Counted from the stretch's first letter, positions 24,392 to 33,909 are shown. The stretch is DNA of 64,000 bases from Roseomonas elaeocarpi (GCF_042433915.1 NZ_JBHLUN010000007.1:1-64000), one strand, 5' to 3'. Numbers and translations: made by a program. The notes: generated by a model from the sequence alone, not told the origin.

Positions 24392-25653
24392 TGTCGCAGG
24401 GGGAAAGCGGGACGGCGCCCGTGAAGGAGGCCGCGCGGGAGCCGGTGCTGTCGCGCGCCGACGTGATGGCGCTGTCGGCCGCGGTGGCGGAAAGCCCGCC
24501 CGAGCAGCTGACCCGCATCGTCGCGGTGCTCGACGCCATGCCGGACCGCGAGGCCGCCAACGCGGTGCTGGACGTGGCGCGCACCCGGCTGCGCACGCTC
24601 GACCCGCGCCGGCGGCTGACGCTGCCGCGGCTGATCTTTCTGCCGCTCGACGGCGCCATCGTGGATGCCCGTCTCTGGCGCCCGGGCGAGAGCCGGCTGC
24701 CGCGCTCGATCCTCCTGCCGCTGGCCAGCGCCATCCTGCCCATGCTGGGCGACGATGCCCGCCGCTTCGCCGAGGCCCTGGCCGGGCTGCACCGCGACGA
24801 GCACCCGCGCATCCTGCAGATCGGCGAGCAGGTCTGGCCGCGCGCGGCCGAGGCGCTGCGCCGCGTGACCGAGCCGCCGGCGGACTGGCCCTGGGGCAAG
24901 GAACACTTCATCCCCTTCGCCCGCTTCTCCGCCACGGTGCTGGTGCAGGGCGCCGCGATCATGCGGGCCGTGCATGCCGCCAGCGGCGGGCCGCCGGACA
25001 TCCTGGTCCGCTACGCGCTGATGGGAGTGTCGCGCTCAGGTGTTGAGCCGATGCTGGCTGCCATGGCCACGCTGCTGACCGTGTCCCGACGGCCGGCCAC
25101 CGTCTGCGCCATCGCCGGCAGCCTCTCGTCACGCTCCAGCGTGCCGGCGCAGGCACTGCTGGTGGAAAGCGTCGAGCGGCGGGTGGCGGAGCTGAACTAC
25201 CTGAAGATGGAGCTGCTGCCGGAGCGGCTGGAGATCCTGGCCGCCATCCTGGAGAACATCAGCGAGGTCATGGGCGCGCGCGCCCCGCAGTGGCGCCGGC
25301 GGCTGCTGGGCTGGCGCCACGCGGTGGAAGCCTCGTGCCGCACGACCTATGGCGAGTACGGCGCGGCGCAGATCCTGGAGCCCGCGCAGCGCTTCCGCGA
25401 CGGCAGCCCCACGGATGCCGAGGTCACGACGCTGGAAGAAAGCGCCCTGGCGCTGCGCCGCTTCGAAATGGCGTCGCGGCTGCTGGGCAGCGACGCCGCC
25501 TGCAGCAACGCCCGCCGCACCCTGCTGGGCGACCTCACGGACCTCGCGGTGGGGGTGGCGCCCGGCGCCAGGGTGGAGATCGCCCGGGTGGTGGAGATCC
25601 TGGCCGGGCCGGAGCTGGGCTGGGATTTCCTGGAGATCGGCCCCTGGCCGTGA
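24391..25653 (+). CDS. Unrecognised protein, second of a coupled pair
   Basis: A 420-residue predicted soluble, largely helical protein with no recognised domain. The regions LDPRRRLTLPRLIFLPLDGAIVDARLW and RSILLPLASAILPMLGDDARRF suggest amphipathic helices and possible helical repeats; PADWPWGKEHFIPF is a Trp/Phe-rich patch. No catalytic motif, nucleotide-binding loop, signal peptide or clear membrane segment was found. Translation probably depends on the preceding gene through the TGATG overlap. The two proteins do not look like copies of each other. A joint structural or complex role is conceivable, but there is no direct evidence. Confidence 0.75.
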   Translation: MSQGESGTAPVKEAAREPVLSRADVMALSAAVAESPPEQLTRIVAVLDAMPDREAANAVLDVARTRLRTLDPRRRLTLPRLIFLPLDGAIVDARLWRPGESRLPRSILLPLASAILPMLGDDARRFAEALAGLHRDEHPRILQIGEQVWPRAAEALRRVTEPPADWPWGKEHFIPFARFSATVLVQGAAIMRAVHAASGGPPDILVRYALMGVSRSGVEPMLAAMATLLTVSRRPATVCAIAGSLSSRSSVPAQALLVESVERRVAELNYLKMELLPERLEILAAILENISEVMGARAPQWRRRLLGWRHAVEASCRTTYGEYGAAQILEPAQRFRDGSPTDAEVTTLEESALALRRFEMASRLLGSDAACSNARRTLLGDLTDLAVGVAPGARVEIARVVEILAGPELGWDFLEIGPWP

Positions 25654-25767
25654 GGCGGCTGGTCCTCAGGCGCCTGATTTCGAGGTGGCGGGCGCGCTTT
25701 CCATCCCGTCCCGCCATCGGCGGGGCAGGGTGCCCGGCCGCTGGGGACGCGTCGCCGGCGGACGGCC

Positions 25768-27450
25768 TCAGGCGCCCAGGCGGATGACGCGCAGCAGGAC
25801 GCGCCGGCCGCGCGTGTAGTTGAAGCCTTCCACGCTTCCCACGACCTCCAACCGCTCGCCCGCCGCGGCCGCCGCGGCGTCGAGCCCCGGCTGCTCGCGC
25901 GCCTCGACGGCCAGGAGGCGGGTTTCGCCGCGCGCCCGGCCTTCGCCCAGGAAGCGCGCGGCCTCGGCGCCGTCGTCCAGCAGGCGGACGGGCGTGCCGA
26001 GCGCGAAGACGGCGGAGGGCTCGTGGAAGCCCAGCAGCCCGACGCGCCCGCGCGGCACCCCGCCCGGCACGGTTGCCGCCGCCCGGTCCAGCGCCGCCGC
26101 CAGGTGCGGCGCCACCCAGGGCGCCTCGAGGCGCGGCAGCGTCGCCTGCATCACCACCCATTGCAGCGGAATGGCCCAGAGCACCGCGGCGAGGCCGGCG
26201 CGTGCCCAGCCGCCCTCGCGGGCATGGTGGAGGACGCGCCAGGCCAGCACCGCCGCGAAGGGGATGCCCAGCAGGCTCCAGCCGTCGACGCGGTGGTCCG
26301 CGAGCCAGAACACGGCCGGCGCCGCCACCGCGAGGCCCGCCGCCACGCCGAGCAGCGCCAGCCAGCCCAGCCCCGCCAGCCAGCGCGGCGGGACGCGGCG
26401 CAGCGGGTCCATGGCCCAGGTGGCGCCCAGCAGCATCAGCGCGGGAAACACCGGCAGGACGTAGTGCGGCAGCTTGGTGGACACCGCCTCGAACACGATC
26501 CAGTTCGGCACCGCCCAGGCCAGCAGGAAGCGCGTCGCCGGCTGCAGCCGCGCCTTCCAGGCGCCGGGGATGGCGCGCAGCACCAGGAAGGCACCCGGAA
26601 AGGCTGTCAGCCCGAAGATCAGCAGGTAGGTGCCGGGCGGCGCGCCGTGCGCCTCGGCGGAACTGCCCACCTTGCCCAGCATGTCGTGGCCCACGGCCTC
26701 GGCAAAGAAGCGCCCCTCGGTGGCAACCCCGATCGCCACCAGCCAGGGCACGCAGACCAGCAGCGCCAGCGGCAACCCCCAGAGCGGGCGCAGCGCCCGG
26801 AACCAGGGTGCGCGACGATCGGTGACAAGGAGCGTGATTCCCGTCAGCAGCGGGATCATCGGCCCGATCGGGCCCTTCAGCAGGATGCCGATCCCCAGCA
26901 CCACCCAGAACGCCGCCGCGTGCCGGCGGGTGAAGGTGTCGGGCGACAGGTAGGCGCGGCCCAGCAGCCCCATGGTGGTCGCCACGGTGGCGAGCAGCGC
27001 CGCGTCGGTCTTGGCGATATGCGCCTCGACGCAGAGCAGCACCGCCGAGGCCAGGAGTGCGGCCCCCAGGAAGGCGGCGCGTCGTCCCACCAGCGCGCGG
27101 CCGAACTGGAAGGTGGCCAGCACCGCCAGCCAGGCACCGAGCGCCGAGGGGATCCGGTAGGTCCAGATGCTGTCCTGAACCGGGAGGCCCGCCGCCCCCA
27201 GCACCTCCGCCGAGGCGGCCTGCGCCCAGTAGATGCCCACCGGCTTCTTGTTGCGCTCTTCTTCCTGGTTGCGGATGCGCACCCAGTCGCCGCTCTCGAC
27301 CATCTGGCGCGAGGCCTGGGCGAAGCGGCTCTCGTCGCGGTCGCCGGGCGGCAGGGTGAAGAAGCCCGGCAGCCAGAGCAGCAGGCAGAGCAGCGTCAGC
27401 CACAGCCGCGGGCGTCGGGTTTCCGGCAGCCTGTCGAGGAATTGCGGCAC
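25768..27450 (-). CDS. ArnT-like family 39 glycosyltransferase
   Basis: A polytopic membrane protein of about 560 residues with roughly 11-12 helices and a C-terminal soluble part. It belongs to the GT-C/PMT superfamily that moves sugars from polyprenyl-phosphate to lipid or protein on the outer face of the inner membrane. The first loop carries PPGDRDESRFAQASRQMVESGDWV, where the Asp/Glu are the expected catalytic acids, and later HIAKTDAALLATV and LLKGPIGPMIPLLTGI. The substrate is unknown; lipid A modification with aminoarabinose is the namesake activity but is not shown. GTG at 27450 gives the normal N-terminus; the frame runs farther upstream into the divergent rsmB gene. Confidence 0.85.
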   Translation of the reverse strand: MPQFLDRLPETRRPRLWLTLLCLLLWLPGFFTLPPGDRDESRFAQASRQMVESGDWVRIRNQEEERNKKPVGIYWAQAASAEVLGAAGLPVQDSIWTYRIPSALGAWLAVLATFQFGRALVGRRAAFLGAALLASAVLLCVEAHIAKTDAALLATVATTMGLLGRAYLSPDTFTRRHAAAFWVVLGIGILLKGPIGPMIPLLTGITLLVTDRRAPWFRALRPLWGLPLALLVCVPWLVAIGVATEGRFFAEAVGHDMLGKVGSSAEAHGAPPGTYLLIFGLTAFPGAFLVLRAIPGAWKARLQPATRFLLAWAVPNWIVFEAVSTKLPHYVLPVFPALMLLGATWAMDPLRRVPPRWLAGLGWLALLGVAAGLAVAAPAVFWLADHRVDGWSLLGIPFAAVLAWRVLHHAREGGWARAGLAAVLWAIPLQWVVMQATLPRLEAPWVAPHLAAALDRAAATVPGGVPRGRVGLLGFHEPSAVFALGTPVRLLDDGAEAARFLGEGRARGETRLLAVEAREQPGLDAAAAAAGERLEVVGSVEGFNYTRGRRVLLRVIRLGA

Positions 27451-27625
27451 GGCGTGAGTCGCTTCCGTTGCGCGCGCCGCGGCGGCCGGTCCGGCACGGG
27501 TGCGGCGCGAGGGGACTGAAACTGCCCGGGCGCGCCTCCACGCGGGGTGAATGGCGGGTCCCGGCGGGCGGCGGGCGCGGCGGCCTCTAGCACGCGGACG
27601 CGCGGGGGGACATACGGGGCGTGAC

Positions 27626-29026
27626 ATGGCCAACCCTTCCGACACTCCCCCCGGCAAACCCCCGGGCAACCCCCCGGGCGGTTCCCGCCCGCCCCGCCGT
27701 TCCGGCCCCGGCGCCGCCCCCGGTGAGAACCGTGGCGGCGGCGGCCGGTCCGGCGGCGGGCGATCCGCGCCGGGGCGACGCGCAGAACCTGCCAACCCCG
27801 TGCGCCAGGGCGCGGCCGCGCTGATCGAGGCGGTGCTGGAACGGCGTCGCCCGCTGGAAGAAGCGCTGGACGCCCTGCCGGCGATGGAAGCGCGCGACCG
27901 GGCGGCGGCGCACCGCATCGCCTCGGCGGTGCTGCGCCGCCTCGGTTCGATCGACGCGGTGCTGGAGCCGCTCTTGCGGCGCGAGCCGCCCGACATCGCC
28001 CGCGCGGCCATGCGCATCGGCGTGGCGGAGCTGCTGGTGCTGGGCACCCCCGCCCACGCCGCCGTGTCGGCCGCCGTGGCGCTGGTGCCTCAGCCCTTGC
28101 GCGGCCTGGTCAACGCCGTGCTGCGCCGCGTGGCGGCGGAAGGGGCGGAGGCCATCGAGGCGCTGGACGGGGAACGGCTCGACACGCCGGGCTGGCTCTG
28201 GGGCTCCTGGCACGCGGCCTACGGCCCGGCGGTGCGCGCCATCGCCCGCGCCCACCGGCTGCCGGCGCCGCTCGACCTCAGCCTCCTGCCCGGTGCCGCG
28301 GTGCCCGAAGGCGGGGTGCTGCTGCCCACCGGCACGGTGCGGCTGCCCGCCGGCACCCGCTTCACCGATCTCGCGGGTGCGGGGGAAGCGCGTTTCTGGG
28401 CGCAGGATGCCGCGGCCGCCCTGCCGGCGCGCCTCCTGGCGGCCCGCGCGGGCGAGCGCGTGGCCGATATCGGCGCGGCGCCGGGCGGCAAGACGGCGCA
28501 GCTCGCCTCGGCGGGGGCGCGGGTGACCTCGGTGGAAAAGGACGCCCGCCGCGCCGAGCGGCTGCAGGCCAACCTCGCGCGCCTGGGGCTGGAGGCCGAG
28601 ATCGCCGTCACCGACGCCACCGCCTGGCGCCCGGCCGAGCCCTTCGACGCCATCCTGCTCGACGCGCCTTGCTCCGCCACCGGCACCATGCGCCGGCACC
28701 CGGACGTGCCCTTCCTCAAGCGTCCCACTGACGTGGCCTCGCTGGTGGCGTTGCAGCGGCCGCTGATCCAGGCGGCGGCGGCGGCGCTGCGCCCCGGCGG
28801 GCGGCTGGTTTTCGCGACCTGCTCCCTCCAGCCGGAGGAAGGCGAAGGGCAGGTGGGCTTCGCTGCCTCGCTCGGCCTCCGGCCCGACCCGGTGACCCCC
28901 GATGAACTGCCCGGTCTGGCCGAGGCGCTGACGCCGGAGGGGCATGTCCGCACCCGTCCCGACCTTTGGGCGGAGCATGGCGGGCTGGACGGGTTCTTCG
29001 TGGCGCGGTTCCGCAAGCCGGAGTGA
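27626..29026 (+). CDS. rsmB: 16S rRNA m5C967 methyltransferase RsmB family
   Basis: A 466-residue SAM-dependent RNA (cytosine-C5) methyltransferase. After a Pro/Gly/Arg-rich extension (1-57) comes a NusB-like RNA-binding domain (to about 190) and the methyltransferase domain with VADIGAAPGGKTAQLAS near 279, DAPCSATG (Cys349, motif IV) and ATCSLQPEEGE (Cys399, motif VI). In the E. coli enzyme the motif VI Cys is the nucleophile and the motif IV Cys helps release the product. The ATG at 27626 is the first good start. The order rsmB, rpe, heparinase-like protein is familiar in alphaproteobacteria. Confidence 0.95.
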   Translation: MANPSDTPPGKPPGNPPGGSRPPRRSGPGAAPGENRGGGGRSGGGRSAPGRRAEPANPVRQGAAALIEAVLERRRPLEEALDALPAMEARDRAAAHRIASAVLRRLGSIDAVLEPLLRREPPDIARAAMRIGVAELLVLGTPAHAAVSAAVALVPQPLRGLVNAVLRRVAAEGAEAIEALDGERLDTPGWLWGSWHAAYGPAVRAIARAHRLPAPLDLSLLPGAAVPEGGVLLPTGTVRLPAGTRFTDLAGAGEARFWAQDAAAALPARLLAARAGERVADIGAAPGGKTAQLASAGARVTSVEKDARRAERLQANLARLGLEAEIAVTDATAWRPAEPFDAILLDAPCSATGTMRRHPDVPFLKRPTDVASLVALQRPLIQAAAAALRPGGRLVFATCSLQPEEGEGQVGFAASLGLRPDPVTPDELPGLAEALTPEGHVRTRPDLWAEHGGLDGFFVARFRKPE

Positions 29027-29208
29027 TTGGGGGCAGGCTGGTCCGGGCGAGCCCGCAGGGTGTCCGCCCGGCCGGTCGCGTGTCAGTCGGGCCGGCGGCC
29101 CCTCTGCCCCGCCGCGCCCGGCCACGGCGGGGCGAGCCGGAACCTCCCCACCCGGCGGCGCGCGGGTGCGGCGCGTCGCCACACCTTGTTGATGCGCGGT
29201 TAAAGGCG

Positions 29209-29949
29209 ATGTCACGAGGTTGCCCCGCCCGGCACCCGCTGGCAAAACTCGCCACCGTGTCCAGACCAGTCCGCATCGCCCCGTCGCTTCTCGCCGCCGA
29301 TTTCGCCCGGCTGGGCGAGGAAGTGCGCGCCGTGGAGGCCGCCGGCGCCGACTGGCTGCACCTCGACATCATGGACGGCCATTTCGTGCCGAACATCTCC
29401 TACGGCCCGCAGATCCTGAAGGCCCTTCGGCCGCATTGCGGCCTGCCCTTCGACGTGCACCTGATGATCGCGCCTGTGGACCCCTACCTCGCGGCTTTTG
29501 CCGAGGCCGGGGCCGCGGTGATCTCGGTGCATGCCGAGGCCGGGCCGCACCTCCACCGGTCGCTGCAATCCATCCGCGCGCTGGGCTGCAAGGCGGGCGT
29601 CGTGCTGAACCCGGCGACGCCGGCCGCGGCCATCGAGCCGGTCTTGGACATGCTGGACCTCGTGCTGGTGATGACGGTCAATCCCGGCTTCGGCGGGCAG
29701 TCCTTTCTCCGCTCCCAGCTACCAAAGATCGCCGCGATCCGGCGCATGATCGACGCCTCCGGCCGCGAGATCGCGCTGGAGGTCGATGGTGGGGTTACTG
29801 CGGAGACCGCGCGCCCCTGCATCGAGGCCGGGGCCGACACGCTGGTGGCCGGCACCGCGGTCTTCGCCAAGCCCGATTACCGCGCGGCCATCGAGGCCAT
29901 TCGGGGGGACGCGATCCGAGGCACCGGCAGCCGGGGAGTGGCCGCATGA
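29209..29949 (+). CDS. rpe: Ribulose-phosphate 3-epimerase
   Basis: A TIM-barrel enzyme that interconverts ribulose 5-phosphate and xylulose 5-phosphate in the pentose phosphate and Calvin pathways. Diagnostic blocks are IAPSLLAADFARLGEEV, WLHLDIMDGHFVPNISYGP (metal-binding His and Asp), PFDVHLMI, VMTVNPGFGGQSFL and EVDGGV. The ATG at 29209 gives 246 residues; a GTG at 29257 would remove 16 residues and begin directly before the first strand, so the start is uncertain. Its stop overlaps the ATG of the heparinase-like gene (ATGA). Confidence 0.95.
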   Translation: MSRGCPARHPLAKLATVSRPVRIAPSLLAADFARLGEEVRAVEAAGADWLHLDIMDGHFVPNISYGPQILKALRPHCGLPFDVHLMIAPVDPYLAAFAEAGAAVISVHAEAGPHLHRSLQSIRALGCKAGVVLNPATPAAAIEPVLDMLDLVLVMTVNPGFGGQSFLRSQLPKIAAIRRMIDASGREIALEVDGGVTAETARPCIEAGADTLVAGTAVFAKPDYRAAIEAIRGDAIRGTGSRGVAA

Positions 29950-31586
29950 GCGACTGGATGCGCGGCGCCCGGCGCACCATCGCGGGGCTGAAGCCGATCC
30001 GCGTTCCCGACGCCCCGGCGCGGGCCTTCCGGGACCTGTGGCCCGGCGACGCGGCGCGGGGGCAGCGGCTGCTCAAGGGCGAGTTCGAGTATCTCGGCAC
30101 CACCCGCGCCCTGTTGCCGGCCGAGGCGGCGCGCAGCGTTCCGGGTGCTGCCGAGGAAATGCGCGGCGGCAGCCTTGCCTGGCGCTCGGCGTTGCATGGC
30201 TTCGCCTGGCTGCGCGACCTGCGCGCGCTGGGCACCGACAGCGCCCGGCTGCGCGCCCGCGCGCTCACCCAGGACTGGCTGGGCCGCACCGGGGCCGAGC
30301 CGCTGGCGGCAGCGCCCGAGATCACCGGCGCGCGGCTCTCCGCCTGGCTGGGCCACTGGGACTTCCTGGCCGCCACCGCCGAGGACGGCTTCCGCCGGAT
30401 GCTGATGCAGCGCCTGGCGCATGATGCGCGCGGGCTGGTGGCGTCGCTGCCGGCCGATTGCGGTCATCGCGGCGCGCTGGTGGCGCTGAAGGGCGCGCTG
30501 GCCGCGGCGGTCGCGCTGGAAGAGGAAGCCTGGCTCGCCCGCTGCCTGCGCGTCCTGCCGGGCGAGCTGGAGCGGCAGTTCCTCCATGACGGTTGCCATG
30601 TCGAGCGCTCGCCCGCCATGCACCTGGCGGCGCTGCAGGACCTGATCGAGCTGCGCAACCTCCTTCATGGCGCCGAGCTGGAAGCCCCGGCGCACCTGGC
30701 GCTGGCGCTCGACCGCGCCGGGCCGGCGCTGCGGGTGTTCCGCCACGGCGACGGCGGGCTCGCCGCCTTCAACGGCACCAGGGGCGAGGCGGCGACGCTG
30801 CTCGACCTCGTGCTGACGCAGGCGCAGACGCGCGGCCGCGCGCCGCTGATCCTCCATGAGGGCGGGTTCCAGCGCCTCCAGGCCGGGCGGACGCTGGTGA
30901 TCGCCGATTGCGGCGCGCCCCCACCGGGCCGGACCAACGCCACGCCGGGTGCCCTGCCGCGCGGCGCCGACCGCCTCCATCACGCCGGCACGCTGAGCTT
31001 CGAGATGTCGGTCGGGCGCGACCGTCTCATCGTCAACTGCGGCGCGGCGCCCGCCGCCGAGGGCGAGTGGCGCGACGCGCTGCGCTCCACCGCCGCGCAT
31101 TCGACCCTGGTGCTGGCCGACACCAACAGCGCCGAGCTGCGCGAAGAGGGCCTCGGCCGACGTCCCGAACATGTCGAGGCCGACCGGCAGGAGGCCGAGG
31201 GCGCGCAGTGGCTCGACGCCACGCATGACGGCTGGAAGCGCACCCTGGACGCGATCCATCGCCGCCGGCTCTGGCTGTCGGAAACCGGCGATGACCTGCG
31301 CGGCGAGGACGTGGTGGAGGGCGAGAACCCGCCCGGCTTCACGATCCGCTTCCACCTACACCCGGCGGTCGAGGCCTCGGTCGTCGACGAGGGCAAGGGC
31401 GTGATGTTCCGCCTGCCCTCGGGCAGCCAGTGGCGGCTGCGCGCCGAAGGGGCCAGCCTGTCGCTGGAAGAAAGCCTCTACGTGGCGGGCGAGCCGCGCC
31501 CGACCCAGCAGGTGGTGCTGGAGGCCGAGACCGGCACCACCAGCGTGCAATGGGCCATCCGCCGCGTGGCGGCCGCGGAGGGGTGA
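29946..31586 (+). CDS. Heparinase II/III-family protein
   Basis: A 546-residue protein with the alpha/alpha toroid plus beta-sandwich plan of heparinase II/III-like lyases. The helical half includes WPGDAARGQRLLKGEFEYLG and QFLHDGCHVERSPAMHLAALQDLIEL, where the HVERSP...H segment is conserved; the C-terminal half has TLSFEMSVGRDRLIVNCGA and the AHSTLVLADTNSAEL stretch typical of the beta domain. Members cleave or bind acidic polysaccharides. No signal peptide is evident. It is conserved next to rsmB/purH in alphaproteobacteria, where its function is unknown. It overlaps rpe and the next glycosyltransferase gene by four bases each, indicating coupled translation. Confidence 0.88.
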   Translation: MSDWMRGARRTIAGLKPIRVPDAPARAFRDLWPGDAARGQRLLKGEFEYLGTTRALLPAEAARSVPGAAEEMRGGSLAWRSALHGFAWLRDLRALGTDSARLRARALTQDWLGRTGAEPLAAAPEITGARLSAWLGHWDFLAATAEDGFRRMLMQRLAHDARGLVASLPADCGHRGALVALKGALAAAVALEEEAWLARCLRVLPGELERQFLHDGCHVERSPAMHLAALQDLIELRNLLHGAELEAPAHLALALDRAGPALRVFRHGDGGLAAFNGTRGEAATLLDLVLTQAQTRGRAPLILHEGGFQRLQAGRTLVIADCGAPPPGRTNATPGALPRGADRLHHAGTLSFEMSVGRDRLIVNCGAAPAAEGEWRDALRSTAAHSTLVLADTNSAELREEGLGRRPEHVEADRQEAEGAQWLDATHDGWKRTLDAIHRRRLWLSETGDDLRGEDVVEGENPPGFTIRFHLHPAVEASVVDEGKGVMFRLPSGSQWRLRAEGASLSLEESLYVAGEPRPTQQVVLEAETGTTSVQWAIRRVAAAEG

Positions 31587-32806
31587 GCGGGCGGGCAGCC
31601 CCGGCGGTGGCCCCAGGGCTGAAACCCAGGTTGGAGCCGGGGGTGGTACCGGAGGCGAACGCTGTGCCGGCCGGCGCGCCGGTGCTGTTCGTGGCCAACG
31701 TCGATTTCGCGCTGCGCCACTTCCTGCTGCCGCTGATGCGCGAGGCGCGCGCGCGCGGCTACGAGCCGATCGGCGCCTGCGCGGAAGGCCCCCTGTTGGA
31801 GGTGGTGCGCGCGGAAGGCTTCCGCGTCGTGGCCGTGCCGATGGCGCGATCGCTGTCGGTGGGGGCGAACTGGCGGGCGCTGCGGGCGCTGCGGCGGCTG
31901 ATCCGCGAGGTGCGGCCGGCGCTGGTGCACGGGCATTTCCCGATCAGCGGGCTGCTGGCGCGGGTCGCAGCGCGGCTCGAGGGCGTGCCGCGCGTGGCCT
32001 ATACGGGGCACGGCTTCCTGTTCAACCAGCCGGGGCCGCTCTGGCGCCGCTGGCTGTCGCTGTCGCTGGAATGGTTCGGCGGCAAGCTCACCGACGTGTT
32101 CATGACGGTCAGCGAGGAGGAAGCGCGTGATGCCCGCCGCCTCGGCATCGCGCGCCACGCGGTCAGTTGCGGCAACGGCCGCGACCCGGCCGTGTTCCAC
32201 CCCGACCCGGAGGCGAGGGCGGCGCTGCGGGCCGAGTTCCGCACGCCCGCCGAGGCCTGCGTCGTGGTGGCGGTGTCGCGCCTGGTCCGCCACAAGGGCT
32301 ACCCGGAGCTGCTGGCCGCCATGGAGGCGGTGCCAGGTGCCACGCTCTGGGTGGTGGGGGAGCGGCTGAGCAGCGACCACGGCGAGGACATGGAGCCCTT
32401 CTTCGCCCATGCCGGGCGTATGCTGGGGCCGCGCCTGCGCCGGCTGGGCTATCGGCACGACGTGGCGCGGGTGCTGGCGGCGGCCGATATCTTCACCCTG
32501 CCCAGCCATTTCGAGGGCCTGCCCATGTCGGTGATCGAGGCGATGCTGTCCGGCCTGCCGGTGGTCAGCACCGATATCCGCGGCCCGCGCGAGATGGTGG
32601 TGGAGGGCGAGACCGGCTTCCTGGTGCCGCCGCACGAGGCCGAGCCGCTGGCCGAGGCCCTGGCGCGCCTCGCGGGGGATCCGGCGCTGCGGGCACGCAT
32701 GGGCGAGGCCGGGCGGGCGCGGGCCCTGCAACTCTACACCGAGCGCCACGTCGTGGGCCGCACGCTGGACCTGCTGGGGCTGCCGCCCCGCGCGGGTGCG
32801 GCGTGA
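31583..32806 (+). CDS. Family 4 glycosyltransferase
   Basis: A 407-residue GT-B enzyme that transfers a sugar from an activated donor in the cytoplasm. The N-terminal domain starts VLFVANVDFALRHFLLPLMREARARGYE, typical of the group with bacillosamine/fucosamine transferases, with LVHGHFPISGLLARVAA. The donor domain has VAVSRLVRHKGYPELL and the E-x7-E region FEGLPMSVIEAMLSGLPVVSTD. The likely initiator is GTG at 31583 (GTGA overlap with the heparinase-like stop), followed by a short Pro/Gly linker. It is coupled to the next gene in the same way. Donor and acceptor cannot be read from sequence. Confidence 0.88.
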   Translation: MSGRAAPAVAPGLKPRLEPGVVPEANAVPAGAPVLFVANVDFALRHFLLPLMREARARGYEPIGACAEGPLLEVVRAEGFRVVAVPMARSLSVGANWRALRALRRLIREVRPALVHGHFPISGLLARVAARLEGVPRVAYTGHGFLFNQPGPLWRRWLSLSLEWFGGKLTDVFMTVSEEEARDARRLGIARHAVSCGNGRDPAVFHPDPEARAALRAEFRTPAEACVVVAVSRLVRHKGYPELLAAMEAVPGATLWVVGERLSSDHGEDMEPFFAHAGRMLGPRLRRLGYRHDVARVLAAADIFTLPSHFEGLPMSVIEAMLSGLPVVSTDIRGPREMVVEGETGFLVPPHEAEPLAEALARLAGDPALRARMGEAGRARALQLYTERHVVGRTLDLLGLPPRAGAA

Positions 32807-33909
32807 GCAGCGTGGGCACGACGGGCAGGGCAACCGGTGCGGAAGGCACCGTCGGGGCCGCTGCCGCGCCGGCCGGGCCGGGCCGTGCGTTGAACCCTGC
32901 CGACCCAGGGTGTGCGTTGAACGGTGCGCCGGGCTCCGCGTCCGACCCCGCGCCCGACCGCGGCCCGGATCTTGGGCGATCCGATCCGAAAACCGCGCCG
33001 GGCGGGCGCTGCGCGGTGGGCGTGGTGCTCTACAACCCCGACCTCGCGGTGCTGTGCGGGTTGCTGGAAGCCGTGTCCGCCGAGGTGGAGGAGGTCTGGC
33101 TGTTCCGGAACTCGGTGCTGCCCCCGGGCGCCGAGGCGCGGCTGCGCGCCGCCTGCCGGTCGGGGCTGCGGCTGCTCAACGACGGCAGCAACCCGGGGCT
33201 GGGCATCGCCTACAACCGCATGGCCGAGGCCGCGCGGGCGGCGGGCGCGGCGGAGCTGCTGATCTTCGACCAGGACTCCTCGCCGCCGCCGGGCATGCTG
33301 CAAAAGCTGCGGGCCACGCGCGCGGCTCTGCGCGCGGCGGGTGAGCGGCCGGCGATCGTGGGGCCGCTGGCGGTCTCGGCGGATGACGCAGTGGGCTTCA
33401 AGCCGCCGCGCAGCTTTCCCAGCGCCGCGACGCGGCCGCACGGCACGGCCTGGCCGGCGGAATTCGTGATCTCCTCGGGCTCGCTGCTCGACCTCGGCGC
33501 CTTCAGCGCCGTCGGCGGCTTCCGCGAGGACTTCTTTATCGACGCGGTGGATATCGAGTGGTGCTTCCGCGCCTGGGCGGCCGGCTGGTCCTGCTGGATC
33601 GAGGGCGCGGTGCGGATGCCGCACCGTCTGGGCCAGGGCACGATCCGCCTGCCGGTCGTGAACATGCGCCTGACGCGGCAACCGCCGTCGCGCCTCTACA
33701 CCTACGTCCGCAACCAGGTGGCCATGCTGCGGCTGCCGCACACGCCGCGCCGCTGGAAGCTGCGCCTCCTGCCGCACATGGCGGTGCAGGCGGCGGTCTA
33801 CCTCGCGGCCTCGCCGGGGCGGCGCGCCACGGTGCTGCGGGCGTTTCGGCAGGGCCTGTCGGACGGGCTGCGCGGGCGCCTCGGGGTGGGGCGACGCGGC
33901 GGGTTCTGA
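32803..33909 (+). CDS. Family 2 glycosyltransferase, rhamnosyltransferase-like
   Basis: A 368-residue GT-A enzyme. After about 65 residues of Gly/Ala/Pro-rich linker the catalytic domain begins CAVGVVLYNPDLAVLCGLLEAV, then LLNDGSNPGLGIAYNRM, LLIFDQDSSPPPGML (metal-binding DQD), SSGSLLDLGAFSAVGGFREDFFIDAVDIEWCFRAW. This order is typical of dTDP-rhamnosyltransferases. rfbBCDA lies 24 kb away and could supply the donor, but that is inference. GTG start overlaps the preceding stop (GTGA). The linker DNA contains a direct repeat of gtgcgttgaac. It is the last gene of the rpe-heparinase-GT4-GT2 run. Confidence 0.85.
   Translation: MSSVGTTGRATGAEGTVGAAAAPAGPGRALNPADPGCALNGAPGSASDPAPDRGPDLGRSDPKTAPGGRCAVGVVLYNPDLAVLCGLLEAVSAEVEEVWLFRNSVLPPGAEARLRAACRSGLRLLNDGSNPGLGIAYNRMAEAARAAGAAELLIFDQDSSPPPGMLQKLRATRAALRAAGERPAIVGPLAVSADDAVGFKPPRSFPSAATRPHGTAWPAEFVISSGSLLDLGAFSAVGGFREDFFIDAVDIEWCFRAWAAGWSCWIEGAVRMPHRLGQGTIRLPVVNMRLTRQPPSRLYTYVRNQVAMLRLPHTPRRWKLRLLPHMAVQAAVYLAASPGRRATVLRAFRQGLSDGLRGRLGVGRRGGF

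Noticed and set aside
23282..25653. Pair of unknown genes considered as a toxin-antitoxin or defence module
   Set aside because: Sizes are too large for a typical toxin-antitoxin pair, no nuclease, ATPase or other effector motif is seen, and base composition matches the surrounding core genes.
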